A stretch of 64,000 bases of DNA, from the NCBI RefSeq assembly GCF_000342005.1, contig NZ_AOHO01000075.1, positions 124,001 to 188,000 on the forward strand, read 5' to 3'. Of this stretch, positions 27,423-35,119 are shown piece after piece (the first letter of the stretch is position 1; the number at the start of each line of letters is the position of its first letter). Under the pieces are notes generated by a model that searched no databases, had not been told where the DNA came from, and was given only the letters and a program-made list of their open reading frames with translations. This DNA comes from Amycolatopsis decaplanina DSM 44594. GTDB lineage: Bacteria > Actinomycetota > Actinomycetes > Mycobacteriales > Pseudonocardiaceae. The translations under genes were made by a program, and so were the position numbers.

Positions 27423-28915
27423 GCTTCGTCGACGACCTCTTCGCACATCCTGCCGGGGCGCCCGCGATCCGCACCCCGGACGGTCACCTGAGCTACGGGG
27501 AGCTGACCGACCGGATCCAGCGGCTCGCCCGGATCCTGGCAGGCCACGGGCTGGAGCCCGAACGGGTCTGCGCCATCGCCGTCGACCGCGGCGTGGACGC
27601 CGTGATCGCGATGGCCGCCGCGGCTCGGGCGGGTGGTGCGTTCCTCGCCCTCGACCCCGACCTCCCGCACGCTCGGCTCGAAGCCATGTGCCGAACCGGC
27701 GGCGCGCGGATGCTGGTGACGACGACAGTGCTCGCCGAACGGCTCTCGCTGCCCGTGACGGGCCCGGTCGTGCTGATCGACCAGCCCCCACCGCCCGCCG
27801 TGGCGACGCGTTCGCCCGAGGTCACGCCGCGCACGCTCGCCTACGTCAGCCACACGTCGGGTTCGACCGGCGCGCCGAATGCCGTGCTGATCGAACACGG
27901 CGGTCTGCGGTCCTATCTGCGCGCGATCGGCACGGACAACGGGCTGGGGCCGGGAACGGTCGCCCTGCAGGTGGCCCCGGTCGGCTACGACGCGTCGATC
28001 CGCGACGTGTTCGCGCCGCTCGTCGCCGGTGGCTGCGTGGTGCTGGTCCCCCGCGCCAGGCTGCTGCGCCCGGCCGAGTTCGCCGACACCGTGCGCGCTT
28101 TCGGCGTCACCACGCTGCTCAGCGTGACCCCGACCTTCCTCGGCTTCCTGACCGGACACGAGGCCGCCGCGGCGGCGTTGCGGACGGTCGGGCTGGTCGT
28201 CTCGAGCGGGGAGTCGCTGTTGCCGTTCCTGGCCTCCGGCGGCAGGCACCTGCTGCCGGGCGGGCTGGTCAACCAGTACGGCCCGACCGAGTGCACCATG
28301 ACCTCGACCCGGTACCCCGTACCGCGCGACCCGGCGACGACGGCCGACGTGATCGGCACGCCGATCGACGGCGTGTCGGTGTGGCTGCTCGGTCCGGATC
28401 ACCGGCCGGTGCCCGACGGGGCCACCGGCGAGATCCACATCGGCGGAGTCGGCGTCGCACGCGGCTACGGCGGACGACCCGCCCTGACCGCCGAACGGTT
28501 CGTCCCGGATCCGTTCGGCCCGCCGGGAGCGCGGCTCTACCGCACGGGTGACCTGGCCCGGCGACGCTCCGACGGCACCCTGGTGTACCTGGGCCGGATG
28601 GACCGCCAGCTCAAAATCCGCGGCCATCGGGTGGATCCCGCCGAGATCGAAGGCGCGCTGCTGGCCCATCCGGCCGTGACCGGCGCGGTCCTGACGGCGG
28701 ACAAGGACGAACGAGGCCGGGTCTCCCTCAACGCGCATGTCGTGGGCGAACTGGCCGACGTCCCGGACACCGCGCTGCGCGCCCACCTGGCCGAGACCCT
28801 GCCGCCGCACATGATGCCGCGCCGATTCGTCCGCATCACCCGCGTACCCACCACCCACAGCGGCAAGATCGACCGAGCCGCACTGACCCGGACCGACGAG
28901 AACGGATCACGATGA
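27419..28915 (+). CDS. Stand-alone NRPS adenylation protein with altered A3 loop
   Basis: A 498-residue adenylation enzyme: SHTSGSTGAPNAV (A3), YGPTECT (A5), YRTGDLARR (A7), SGKID (A10 Lys). In A3 the usual PKG is PNA, so the loop lysine and glycine are both missing. The code read by eye is DARSVSQMTK; I recognise no substrate for it. It overlaps the NRPS2 stop (ATGA) and in turn overlaps the free PCP gene (ATGA), so A and PCP probably form one loading unit. That unit may provide the starter for C1 of NRPS2 or an off-line modified residue. A 61-base stretch around A7 (28496-28556) is identical to NRPS2 A2 (26706-26766). Confidence 0.88.
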   Translation: MSFVDDLFAHPAGAPAIRTPDGHLSYGELTDRIQRLARILAGHGLEPERVCAIAVDRGVDAVIAMAAAARAGGAFLALDPDLPHARLEAMCRTGGARMLVTTTVLAERLSLPVTGPVVLIDQPPPPAVATRSPEVTPRTLAYVSHTSGSTGAPNAVLIEHGGLRSYLRAIGTDNGLGPGTVALQVAPVGYDASIRDVFAPLVAGGCVVLVPRARLLRPAEFADTVRAFGVTTLLSVTPTFLGFLTGHEAAAAALRTVGLVVSSGESLLPFLASGGRHLLPGGLVNQYGPTECTMTSTRYPVPRDPATTADVIGTPIDGVSVWLLGPDHRPVPDGATGEIHIGGVGVARGYGGRPALTAERFVPDPFGPPGARLYRTGDLARRRSDGTLVYLGRMDRQLKIRGHRVDPAEIEGALLAHPAVTGAVLTADKDERGRVSLNAHVVGELADVPDTALRAHLAETLPPHMMPRRFVRITRVPTTHSGKIDRAALTRTDENGSR

Positions 28916-29157
28916 CCACGACCCGCGACCTGCCCGAGCTGATCGTGTCGCTGTACCGCGATTCCCTCGGCGACGACACCTTGGACGCCGACAGCGACTT
29001 CTTCGAGTCCAATGGGGACTCGCTGGCCGCCTTCCAGATCACCGCGGGCCTGCAGGACGCCCTCGGTATCGAGGTTTCGGTCGCCCTCGTCTTCGCTTAC
29101 CCGTCCCCGGCGGACCTGGCGGCCGTCCTCGCCTCGGACCGGCAAGATCTTCCGTGA
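28912..29157 (+). CDS. Free peptidyl carrier protein
   Basis: An 81-residue carrier protein with DFFESNGDSLAAFQ; the Ser after Asp is the phosphopantetheine site. It overlaps the adenylation gene by four bases (ATGA). It probably carries the residue activated by that A protein, for tailoring (for example by the SyrP-like oxygenase) or to start the chain. It is the last gene of the block A plus-strand operon. Confidence 0.9.
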   Translation: MTTTRDLPELIVSLYRDSLGDDTLDADSDFFESNGDSLAAFQITAGLQDALGIEVSVALVFAYPSPADLAAVLASDRQDLP

Positions 29158-29588
29158 ACACCCGGCCGAGTGCCTCGGTGATGTCGCCATCCAGGGTGAT
29201 GGGCCATTGCGGTTGAGCCTGCCGTCGGCGTGGAGGCCCCAGGATCGACCGCTCCCACTCCGGCGGCCGGCGAACCCGCCGGAACGCTGCCGCCCCGTCA
29301 ACCGCGGCCGTCTCCTGTACTACCGCTCCCTCGCTCATGCCGTGGCGATGCCCCGACTTCGCAGGACCAACCTCGAAAACGCCGAACCGGGCACCAACAG
29401 CGCGCTGCGGACGGTGCAGAAGGACGCGCTGAATGGATCAGCCGTTATCGGGTGTTCTGCTCTCTTCGAGTGGTTGTGATTTTCCGGTACTGCGGGTGGT
29501 GATCACCGGACGCTAGCGTCGGGCTCGTCTGGCGGCGGTCCGCCGTCTGGGGAGAGCCTTCGGGCTTCGAGGGGAGATTCAACTCATC
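29158..29588. other. Intergenic, no gene seen; right edge of block A
   Basis: 431 bases without an open frame that looks coding; the few short frames have no Shine-Dalgarno or recognisable sequence. The right end must hold the promoter of the secreted hydrolase, including a short palindrome GGTGATCACC near 29498-29507. Confidence 0.5.
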
Positions 29589-30698
29589 ATGCAACGAAGA
29601 TTCTCGCGGCCTTTGCTGAGGATCCGGCTCGTCGCCGCGCTCACCGCGGCCGGGCTGATCGCCACCACGGGTACCGCGCACGCCGACACCAGCGCCGACC
29701 GGAAGGTCGTGCAGGAGGCGCTGGACCAGATCATCGCGAGCGGCGGATCGCTCGGCGCGCAGGCCAGGGTGACCGACGGCCCCCAGCGCTTCACCGCCCG
29801 CTCCGGCAAGGCGGAACTGGGTTCGAATCGCCCGGTGCCGGAGAACGGCCGGTTCCGCGTCGGCAGCATCACCAAGACGTTCGTGTCGACGGTGCTGTTG
29901 CAGCTCTCTGGGGAAGGCAAGGTCGACCTGGACGCGCAGGTCGTCCGCTACCTGCCCGGTCTGATCGACGGCCGCATCACGGTACGCCAGGTCCTGCAGC
30001 ACACCAGCGGCCTCTACAACTACACCAACGCGTTGCCGCTCGACCCGGACGAGTTCGAGCGGATCCGCTACAAGCACTGGACGCCCCAGGAGTTGCTCAA
30101 GGTCTCCACCGACAAGCCGCTCGACTTCGACCCCGGCACCCGGTGGAACTACTCCAACACCAACTACGTGGTCGCGGGTCTCCTGGTGGAGAAGCTGACC
30201 GGCAGGCCGTACGGGAAGGCGGTCGAGCAGCGGATCCTGAAGCCGTTGCACCTGGACGGCACCGAGGTCCCCGGCGACGACGTCGACATCAGGGGCCCGC
30301 ACGCCCACGGCTACGTGGGCGTGGCGGGCAAGCCTAACGACATCACCCGCATCAACCCGTCGGTCGCCTGGGCCGCCGGCGAGATCATCTCCACGACCCG
30401 TGACCTCGACACGTTCGGCGTGGCGCTGGCGAGCGGCCGGCTGCTCGAACCCGCGCAACAGCAGGAGATCGCCAAGACCACCGCGGTCAGCCCCGAATAC
30501 GGCCTGGGCCTGCAGGTGCAGACCCTGCCGTGCGGCACCGAGGTGTGGGGCCACGGCGGCGGCATCCCCGGCTACTCCTCACAGCTGCTGACCACGCCTG
30601 ACACCAAGAAGCGGCTGGAGCTCTCGGTCACGAGCGCGCCGACCGGAGGCGACCCCAACGAGGCGTTCCGCAAGCTGCTCACCGAAGTCTTCTGCTGA
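29589..30698 (+). CDS. Secreted serine beta-lactamase-family hydrolase / D-Ala-D-Ala carboxypeptidase
   Basis: A 369-residue PF00144-type protein. A cleavable signal peptide ends near TGTAHA-DT (about residue 33). The catalytic motifs are SITK (SxxK), YSN (YxN) and HGGG (the KTG-equivalent). Such proteins are class C beta-lactamases, DD-carboxypeptidases or esterases. Sequence favours the DD-peptidase/esterase type common in actinomycetes, so it is probably not dedicated to block A, although the neighbouring Cys-TE NRPS leaves a self-protection role open. ATG 29589 follows GGGGAG at longer than usual spacing. A hairpin terminator follows the stop. Confidence 0.85.
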   Translation: MQRRFSRPLLRIRLVAALTAAGLIATTGTAHADTSADRKVVQEALDQIIASGGSLGAQARVTDGPQRFTARSGKAELGSNRPVPENGRFRVGSITKTFVSTVLLQLSGEGKVDLDAQVVRYLPGLIDGRITVRQVLQHTSGLYNYTNALPLDPDEFERIRYKHWTPQELLKVSTDKPLDFDPGTRWNYSNTNYVVAGLLVEKLTGRPYGKAVEQRILKPLHLDGTEVPGDDVDIRGPHAHGYVGVAGKPNDITRINPSVAWAAGEIISTTRDLDTFGVALASGRLLEPAQQQEIAKTTAVSPEYGLGLQVQTLPCGTEVWGHGGGIPGYSSQLLTTPDTKKRLELSVTSAPTGGDPNEAFRKLLTEVFC

Positions 30699-30715
30699 CG
30701 TCAGCCGGCCGGAGG

Positions 30716-30753
30716 GGTGCCCGTGATGTCCGTGTTCCGAGATCACGGGCACC
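30716..30753. terminator. Bidirectional hairpin terminator
   Basis: A perfect 12-base inverted repeat GGTGCCCGTGAT (30716-30727) / ATCACGGGCACC (30742-30753) with a 14-base loop, followed by TTTC. It lies between the convergent stops at 30698 and 30756. Confidence 0.85.
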
Positions 30754-30755
30754 TT

Positions 30756-31613
30756 TCACGAACTTCGCTGGAGTACTGGCGCTCGAAGCGGTTCTTTGGC
30801 CTCGGTGGCGTAGTGGGCGGTGACGATCGCGCCTGACATGGCCAGGATCAGGCCCGCGACGGTGAAGGCGGTGAAGCCATCGCGGACACGGTCGTCGAGG
30901 AAGACCAGGCCGATGACCGAGGACAACGCCGTGTTCGTGGTGAACATGATCGAGTTGACCGCCGTCGCGCCGCCCTTCTGCAGAGCCAGGGCGAACGCCA
31001 CCGCCGAGGCCAGGCCGTTGAGGATCATCGCCCACACGGCTGGTTCCACCAGCATCACCCAGCCCGATGACGGGACGTTCAGGGTGCGCGCCGACACACC
31101 GACCATGCTGAAACCGACTCCCGTCGCGAAGCCGAGCACTTGGGCTGTCCAGGGGCGGTCGAACCGCCTGAAGTACCACGCGATCGCCCCCACCACCAGC
31201 GCCATCGCGGGCAGGACCCAACGCCAGGCCGCCGGGAGCACTTTGGCCGGCCCCGGCTGCGCCGACAAGCCCAGCAAGACCAGACCTACCGCCCCGACCG
31301 CCAGCGCGACCCAGCCCGGCTTCGCGAGGCGAGTGCCCATGAACGCGGAGATCGCGGCTGTCACGCCGACGCTGAACGCCAGCACCGACTGGACGAGGAA
31401 CAGCGGCAGTCGATGCAACGCGGCCGCCGCGCAGGCGAAGCCGACCAGGTCGACGCCGATGCCCAGGAAGTAGATCCATTGGCGCCGCAGGTGCACCAGG
31501 TCCAGTGCGCTGCCGCCGTAAGCGCCCGCACGGCGGACGCCGATCGACTCCAGCACCGAGCCGCTACCCGAGGCCAGCGCCGCCAGCAGCGCGAGGACAT
31601 ATCCGACGATCAT
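30756..31613 (-). CDS. EamA/DMT-superfamily membrane protein
   Basis: A 285-residue integral membrane protein with about ten hydrophobic segments. Two related halves are visible: first half VLALLAALASGSGSVLESIGV..., second half AQVLGFATGVGFSMVG.... This matches drug/metabolite transporters. No substrate can be inferred. ATG 31613. It shows no link to the flanking biosynthetic blocks; most likely a chromosomal backbone gene, or one carried with this junction region. Confidence 0.75.
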   Translation of the reverse strand: MIVGYVLALLAALASGSGSVLESIGVRRAGAYGGSALDLVHLRRQWIYFLGIGVDLVGFACAAAALHRLPLFLVQSVLAFSVGVTAAISAFMGTRLAKPGWVALAVGAVGLVLLGLSAQPGPAKVLPAAWRWVLPAMALVVGAIAWYFRRFDRPWTAQVLGFATGVGFSMVGVSARTLNVPSSGWVMLVEPAVWAMILNGLASAVAFALALQKGGATAVNSIMFTTNTALSSVIGLVFLDDRVRDGFTAFTVAGLILAMSGAIVTAHYATEAKEPLRAPVLQRSS

Positions 31614-32081
31614 CCCCGCAGTCTGTCAGCCGCACCCAAGCGCACAGATCGGCACTCGACCTGGCCGCACCGCCGGCGATCTTTCTCACGACCACGGTGC
31701 TCGGCATCCTCGCCGGCGCGACGGCCAGGACACTGCAAGCGCCCACCGTCGTCGTCACATCCCCGGGCTGACCGGCGCCGTGCTACCGGGACCCGCGATG
31801 TACTTGAGCCTGTCAGAGGTCTTCGCTCAAGTCCCCGGCTCCTGGACCGCCGTGGCCGAAGCGATCGTTTCCACCGCGGCCATCGGCGTCGTACTCGGCC
31901 TGCGACTCGTAGTACTACGCCGCACCGAAAGCCGTGCTCCCGAGCTGGAGCACGTCGCGACCAGGGAGCGGTCTTAGGAGACCAGGCTCTTCTCCTCGCT
32001 GCGAGCACGGTGATCGTGCAGACGGGCCGGTGTCGTCGCCAATGCCCCAGCGGGCGAATGACGCCACCGGCCGCACGCGCG
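31614..32081. other. Mostly non-coding stretch with a possible small membrane ORF (31798-31977, +)
   Basis: Upstream of the permease gene and downstream of the truncated regulator. One frame, 31798-31977 on the plus strand, could encode a 59-residue single-pass membrane peptide (AIVSTAAIGVVLGLRLVVL then a basic tail), but has no clear Shine-Dalgarno. A second short hydrophobic frame ends at 31771 (FLTTTVLGILAGATARTLQ). Both may be debris of a decayed membrane gene. Confidence 0.3.
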
Positions 32082-32528
32082 TCACCTCGTCGCGATGGCC
32101 CCAGGTACGACCAGCCCCGTCTCGTAGGCCATCACGACGGCCTGTGCCCGGCTGCTCAGGTCGAGTTTCGTCATCACCCGGCTCAGATGCGTCTTCACTG
32201 TGCCCTCGGTGATGGTGAGCAGCCGGGCGATCTCCCCGTTCGTGACGCCGGTCCCGACCAGCCGGAGGATCTCGCATTCGCGATCGGTGAGCATGCCGAG
32301 CCGGGCCCGAGGCGGGCCGGAACCGCGTATCGGCGTCCGGTGCCGGACGAACGTCTCGATCAGCCGCCGGGTGACGACCGGGGCAAAGAGCAGATCCCCG
32401 GCGACGTCGGCGAGGATCCGGCGGGTGGCGGCGATCCCGCTCAGCCCCGGCATCCGGACGTCCATCAGGACGACGTCAGGGCTGCCGGCCGCGCACGCGG
32501 TGATGGCTGCGGTATGAGTTTCGTTCAC
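32082..32528 (-). pseudogene. Truncated NarL/LuxR response regulator
   Basis: 149 codons. The LuxR HTH is intact (LTDRECEILRLVGTGVTNGEIARLL, EGTVKTHLSRVMTKL), but the receiver is broken twice. The first 45 or so residues, with the acidic pair, are missing, and about 55-60 residues are deleted between ATRRILAD and VAGDLLFAPVVTRRL, removing beta4-beta5. The phospho-acceptor segment DVVLMDVRMPGLSGI remains. A functional phosphorylation switch is not possible. It sits next to a histidine-kinase tail and an IS256 remnant, so rearrangement with the mobile element is the likely cause. Confidence 0.7.
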
Positions 32529-32531
32529 GCG

Positions 32532-32580
32532 TCAGGAAAGCGGGAGGGTCAGCTCCACGGCGCCCCCCCCCGTCGGGTCG
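32532..32580 (-). pseudogene. Possible histidine-kinase C-terminal remnant
   Basis: Just upstream of the truncated regulator on the same strand, the frame ends TGGGAVELTLPLS-stop, the usual last residues of a NarL-partner sensor kinase ATPase domain. It abuts a run of ten C bases at about 32562-32571 and then the transposase fragment. Only about 16 codons remain, so the assignment rests on a short pattern and on position. Confidence 0.35.
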
Positions 32581-32595
32581 CGGCCCCGCGGTGAG

Positions 32596-32742
32596 TGTTC
32601 CACCGTACACACCACCAACGCCATCGAATCCATCAACTTCCAACTCAGCAAAATCACCAACAATCGCGGCCACTTGCCCGACAAAGACCCCGCCATGAAC
32701 CTCCTCTACCTCGGACTTCGCAACATCACCACACAACGATGA
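32596..32742 (+). mobile_element. IS256-family transposase, C-terminal remnant
   Basis: Reading from 32596 to TGA 32742 gives VHTTNAIESINFQLSKITNN then RGHLPDKDPAMNLLYLGLRN. This is the conserved C-terminal end of IS256-type mutator transposases (TTNAIES.N...RK....RG.FP). About 48 of roughly 400 residues survive, with no catalytic DDE residues. The fragment has no own start and is fused directly to the kinase remnant, marking an insertion or deletion scar. Confidence 0.75.
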
Positions 32743-33123
32743 GGCGAATCCGACACCGGAACACGGGGCCGGAAAATAGCAGTCAACACACTCGACCAAC
32801 CACTCCCCGGACGACTCACCAACTGAAAAACTCACCCACGTAAGCCCATCTCCGGCTTACACGAGAATCGTGACAGGCCCACAGGACCTTCGGTCTACCG
32901 AGGCCACGAAAATGGCCTCTTGTGTCAAGTCTGCGCTCCGGAACAGCCTGGTGTAGCTCGTCAAAGAATTTTGACAGCAACAGGTTGAATGTCCAGCAGG
33001 GGGTTTCAACCAACGCCACACTCGATAAGGAGATGTTGTTCAATCCGCACGCGGAACATGTAGCACGAATCTGCAAAATTCACCCGAAATGCGACAGCGA
33101 TCGAATATCGGAGACATTAAGTC
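32743..33123. other. Intergenic, 381 bases, lower GC, upstream of inhibitor gene
   Basis: No credible gene. Base composition is more A+T-rich than the flanks, as is common near mobile DNA. A TTGACA stands at about 32969-32974, but I find no matching -10 at proper spacing. CGGAGA lies upstream of the ATG at 33124. Confidence 0.4.
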
Positions 33124-33519
33124 ATGATCATGAAATCTATCGGATCACCGGTCATCGCCGCACTCGTCTCCGTGGGACTTATGACGTCCCCGGCCTCGGC
33201 GGCCAGCCCTCTAGGCTCGCTCAGCCTCACGATCACCCTCGCGGACACTGGAACCGTGGTGGCTCACGCGACGCTGACCTGCGAGCCGACCGGTGGTACA
33301 CATCCGCATGCGCAGGCAGCCTGCGATGATCTGATCCCCGCCAAAGGCCGGATCGAAGACATTCCGCCCCAAAAGGACGTGGTTTGCTGCCAGGTGTACC
33401 AGCCCGTGGACGCGACGGCCATCGGAACCTGGGCGGGCGTTCACCGCTATTACCAGCAGAAATTTACTAACTGGTGTTTTGCCATTGCAAGGACCGGCGG
33501 GCACGTGTTCGACATCTGA
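33124..33519 (+). CDS. Secreted subtilisin-inhibitor-like (SSI family) protein
   Basis: A 131-residue precursor: signal peptide to about residue 27 (SPASA-AS), then an SSI-like domain of about 104 residues. Family landmarks are present: LTCEPTGGTHPHAQAAC, VYQPVDATAIGTW, NWC and a final TGGHVFDI. SSI proteins block subtilisin-like proteases with an exposed reactive bond. By alignment C88 and C118 form the disulfide framing the site and C53-C67 the other. The reactive site P2-P1-P1' reads Cys89-Gln90-Val91 where classical SSI has Pro-Met-Val, giving an extra unpaired Cys and an unusual Gln P1. ATG 33124 or 33130. Confidence 0.85.
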   Translation: MIMKSIGSPVIAALVSVGLMTSPASAASPLGSLSLTITLADTGTVVAHATLTCEPTGGTHPHAQAACDDLIPAKGRIEDIPPQKDVVCCQVYQPVDATAIGTWAGVHRYYQQKFTNWCFAIARTGGHVFDI

Positions 33520-33675
33520 CCTGGCCCCGATACATGCCTGGCAGCAGCGACAGCTACCAGGCCGTGTCACCCACTGGAGCTCGTTGCGATGACTGACGAC
33601 CACGTCAAGTGAACCGCCCCTGAGAGTGGCCTATCGGCTGGACCGCTAAGCGGGACCGGGCACTGGTTCGCCGAC

Positions 33676-34090
33676 GTGGTCTGGGAGATCGGGCCGCCCA
33701 GCCGACAACTGCACACGCCGGGTGGGTTCTACCTGCTGTTACCGGAACTGACCGCGCGATCGCGCGCCTCCAGCGGCTCGGCCTCGGCGTGGTCGGCGTG
33801 GTTCAACGGCAGCGCGCGCGACGCCTTCGCCTGTGGCGGCACGCCGCCCCGTTCGCCACCCCCCTCTCGCGCGGGTCGGCGCTGGGCCGGTGGGCCCGGC
33901 GACACGGCCTGACCGAGAGCGGTGCACCGGTGCAGCTGACGTTGAACCGGCTCAAGACCACGGTGGAGCGGCGCGCGACCCGCGCGCCAGCGAGTCATGG
34001 ACGGCAACGGCGGACCGCTGCCCGGCCGGCTCCTTCACCTCAGAACCATATCCCGACGCTAAGCACGTCGATGATCGCTCTGCGACACGA
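33676..34090 (+). pseudogene. Frameshifted fragment, possibly from a tyrosine recombinase/integrase
   Basis: Two adjoining frames carry protein-like sequence: IGPPSRQLHTPGGFYLLLPELTAR in one, then RGSALGRWARRHGLTESG and LTLNRLKTTVERR in another. The second resembles phage-type integrases of actinomycetes (hydrophilic, RHGLT..., LRKTVE-like). At least one frameshift separates them and no full catalytic RHRY set is present. The identity is tentative; that it is a broken coding region is more secure. Confidence 0.35.
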
Positions 34091-34117
34091 TTCCCTGTGG
34101 GACCGCTGACCTTCTCA

Positions 34118-34170
34118 GCGCGTGATGGCTCCTTCCCACTGTTCCCTCGTGAGAAGGGGCCATCACGCGC
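34118..34170. terminator. Hairpin at end of the block B minus-strand operon
   Basis: Perfect 12-base arms GCGCGTGATGGC (34118-34129) and GCCATCACGCGC (34159-34170) with further pairing inside (CTTC / GAAG). The stop codon of the small gene at 34163 lies in the right arm. It terminates the operon running leftwards from 41321 and could also serve the other strand. Confidence 0.75.
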
Positions 34171-34462
34171 CAGCGCCCGGATAGCTGTCCCGAACGGCGA
34201 AGGTCACTTCGCCCACCAGTGCACGAGCAGCGTCCAGCGCGTTGTGGAGCGTGTCGATGTCGCATTCCGTTCCGCGATGCCGAAGTTCGATCAGGGAAAC
34301 GGCGCAGGTGAGCGCGCTGTCGACCGCGGCCATCAGCGGATCACCGGACACCCTCAGCACTCCCCGGGCTCGCTCGACCGCGTCGACGGCACGCCCCACT
34401 TCGCTGCCGGTCTCGACGAGCGTCTCCCGTCGCCGAACCGATTCCTCTTGTCGTACGAACAC
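34163..34462 (-). CDS. Small helical protein of unknown function
   Basis: 99 residues from GTG 34462, with GGAG seven bases upstream and four bases after the LysE stop. Codon usage is typical high-GC3. The sequence is soluble and helix-prone with heptad-like spacing (VDAVERARGVLRV, IDTLHNALDAARALVGEV). I recognise no family. It is the last gene of the eight-gene operon; a regulatory or accessory role to the exporter is conceivable but unsupported. Confidence 0.55.
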   Translation of the reverse strand: MFVRQEESVRRRETLVETGSEVGRAVDAVERARGVLRVSGDPLMAAVDSALTCAVSLIELRHRGTECDIDTLHNALDAARALVGEVTFAVRDSYPGAGA

Positions 34463-34466
34463 ACCG

Positions 34467-35102
34467 TCACACTCCTACCAAGGCCATGACTCCGAGTCCC
34501 AGCAAGATCACACCCACCACCGAATCCAATGTTCGCTTGACCCGCGGCCGGTTCAGGAACGGGTGGAGACTTCCGGCAGCGAACGCGAACCCGAACAACC
34601 ACAGGGCGCTCACCGTGACGTAGATGGCGAAAAGCACGAGTTCTGGGCCCAGTGCCGACGCGGCCGAGCCCGGAAGGAACTGCGGAAGAATCGACAGATA
34701 GAACAGGCCGATCTTCGGGTTCAGACAATTCATGAGCAGCCCGCGCAGGAAGAAACCCGAGTTCCCGCGATCTTCGCGGCGCGGAGCCGGATGCGCCGCC
34801 GACACCGCGGAACGCAAGGCCGTGATCCCGAGCCAGACCAGGTAGACCGCGCCGACCACGGTGACGATCCGAAAAGCCACGCTGCCGTTGGCCAGCAGCG
34901 CCGACAGCCCCAGAACCGACGCGACACCCCAGAGAACGATGCCGAGCAGGACCCCGCCGGCGGTGCGCACCGCCGCCGGGCGTCCGGCGGCGGCACTCGT
35001 CTGGAGCAGCAGAGCCTGATCCGGCCCCGGAACGATGACGATGACCGCGGCCGCCGCCGTGAAAGTGAGCAGAGTGAAGATCGTCAAGCGGTCCCCCCGC
35101 AT
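34467..35102 (-). CDS. LysE/RhtB-family amino-acid exporter
   Basis: A 211-residue exporter with about six membrane segments. The signature is IVPGPDQALLLQTSAAAGRPAAV near the N-terminus, followed by GLLMNCLNPKIGLFYLSILPQF. The family exports amino acids such as Lys, Arg, homoserine, Thr and analogues. In an operon that makes Dap and probably carbamoylates or oxidises it, export of a free non-proteinogenic amino acid is the simplest role. That would suggest part of the product of block B leaves the cell as a single amino acid. ATG 35102, 17 bases after the carbamoyltransferase stop. Confidence 0.88.
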   Translation of the reverse strand: MRGDRLTIFTLLTFTAAAAVIVIVPGPDQALLLQTSAAAGRPAAVRTAGGVLLGIVLWGVASVLGLSALLANGSVAFRIVTVVGAVYLVWLGITALRSAVSAAHPAPRREDRGNSGFFLRGLLMNCLNPKIGLFYLSILPQFLPGSAASALGPELVLFAIYVTVSALWLFGFAFAAGSLHPFLNRPRVKRTLDSVVGVILLGLGVMALVGV

Positions 35103-35119
35103 TGTTCATCCGAAAACGT

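Noticed and set aside
29589..30698. Serine hydrolase as dedicated beta-lactam resistance for block A
   Set aside because: Its motifs fit the common DD-peptidase/esterase type, it is separated by 430 bases and its own terminator, and a beta-lactam product is itself only a guess.
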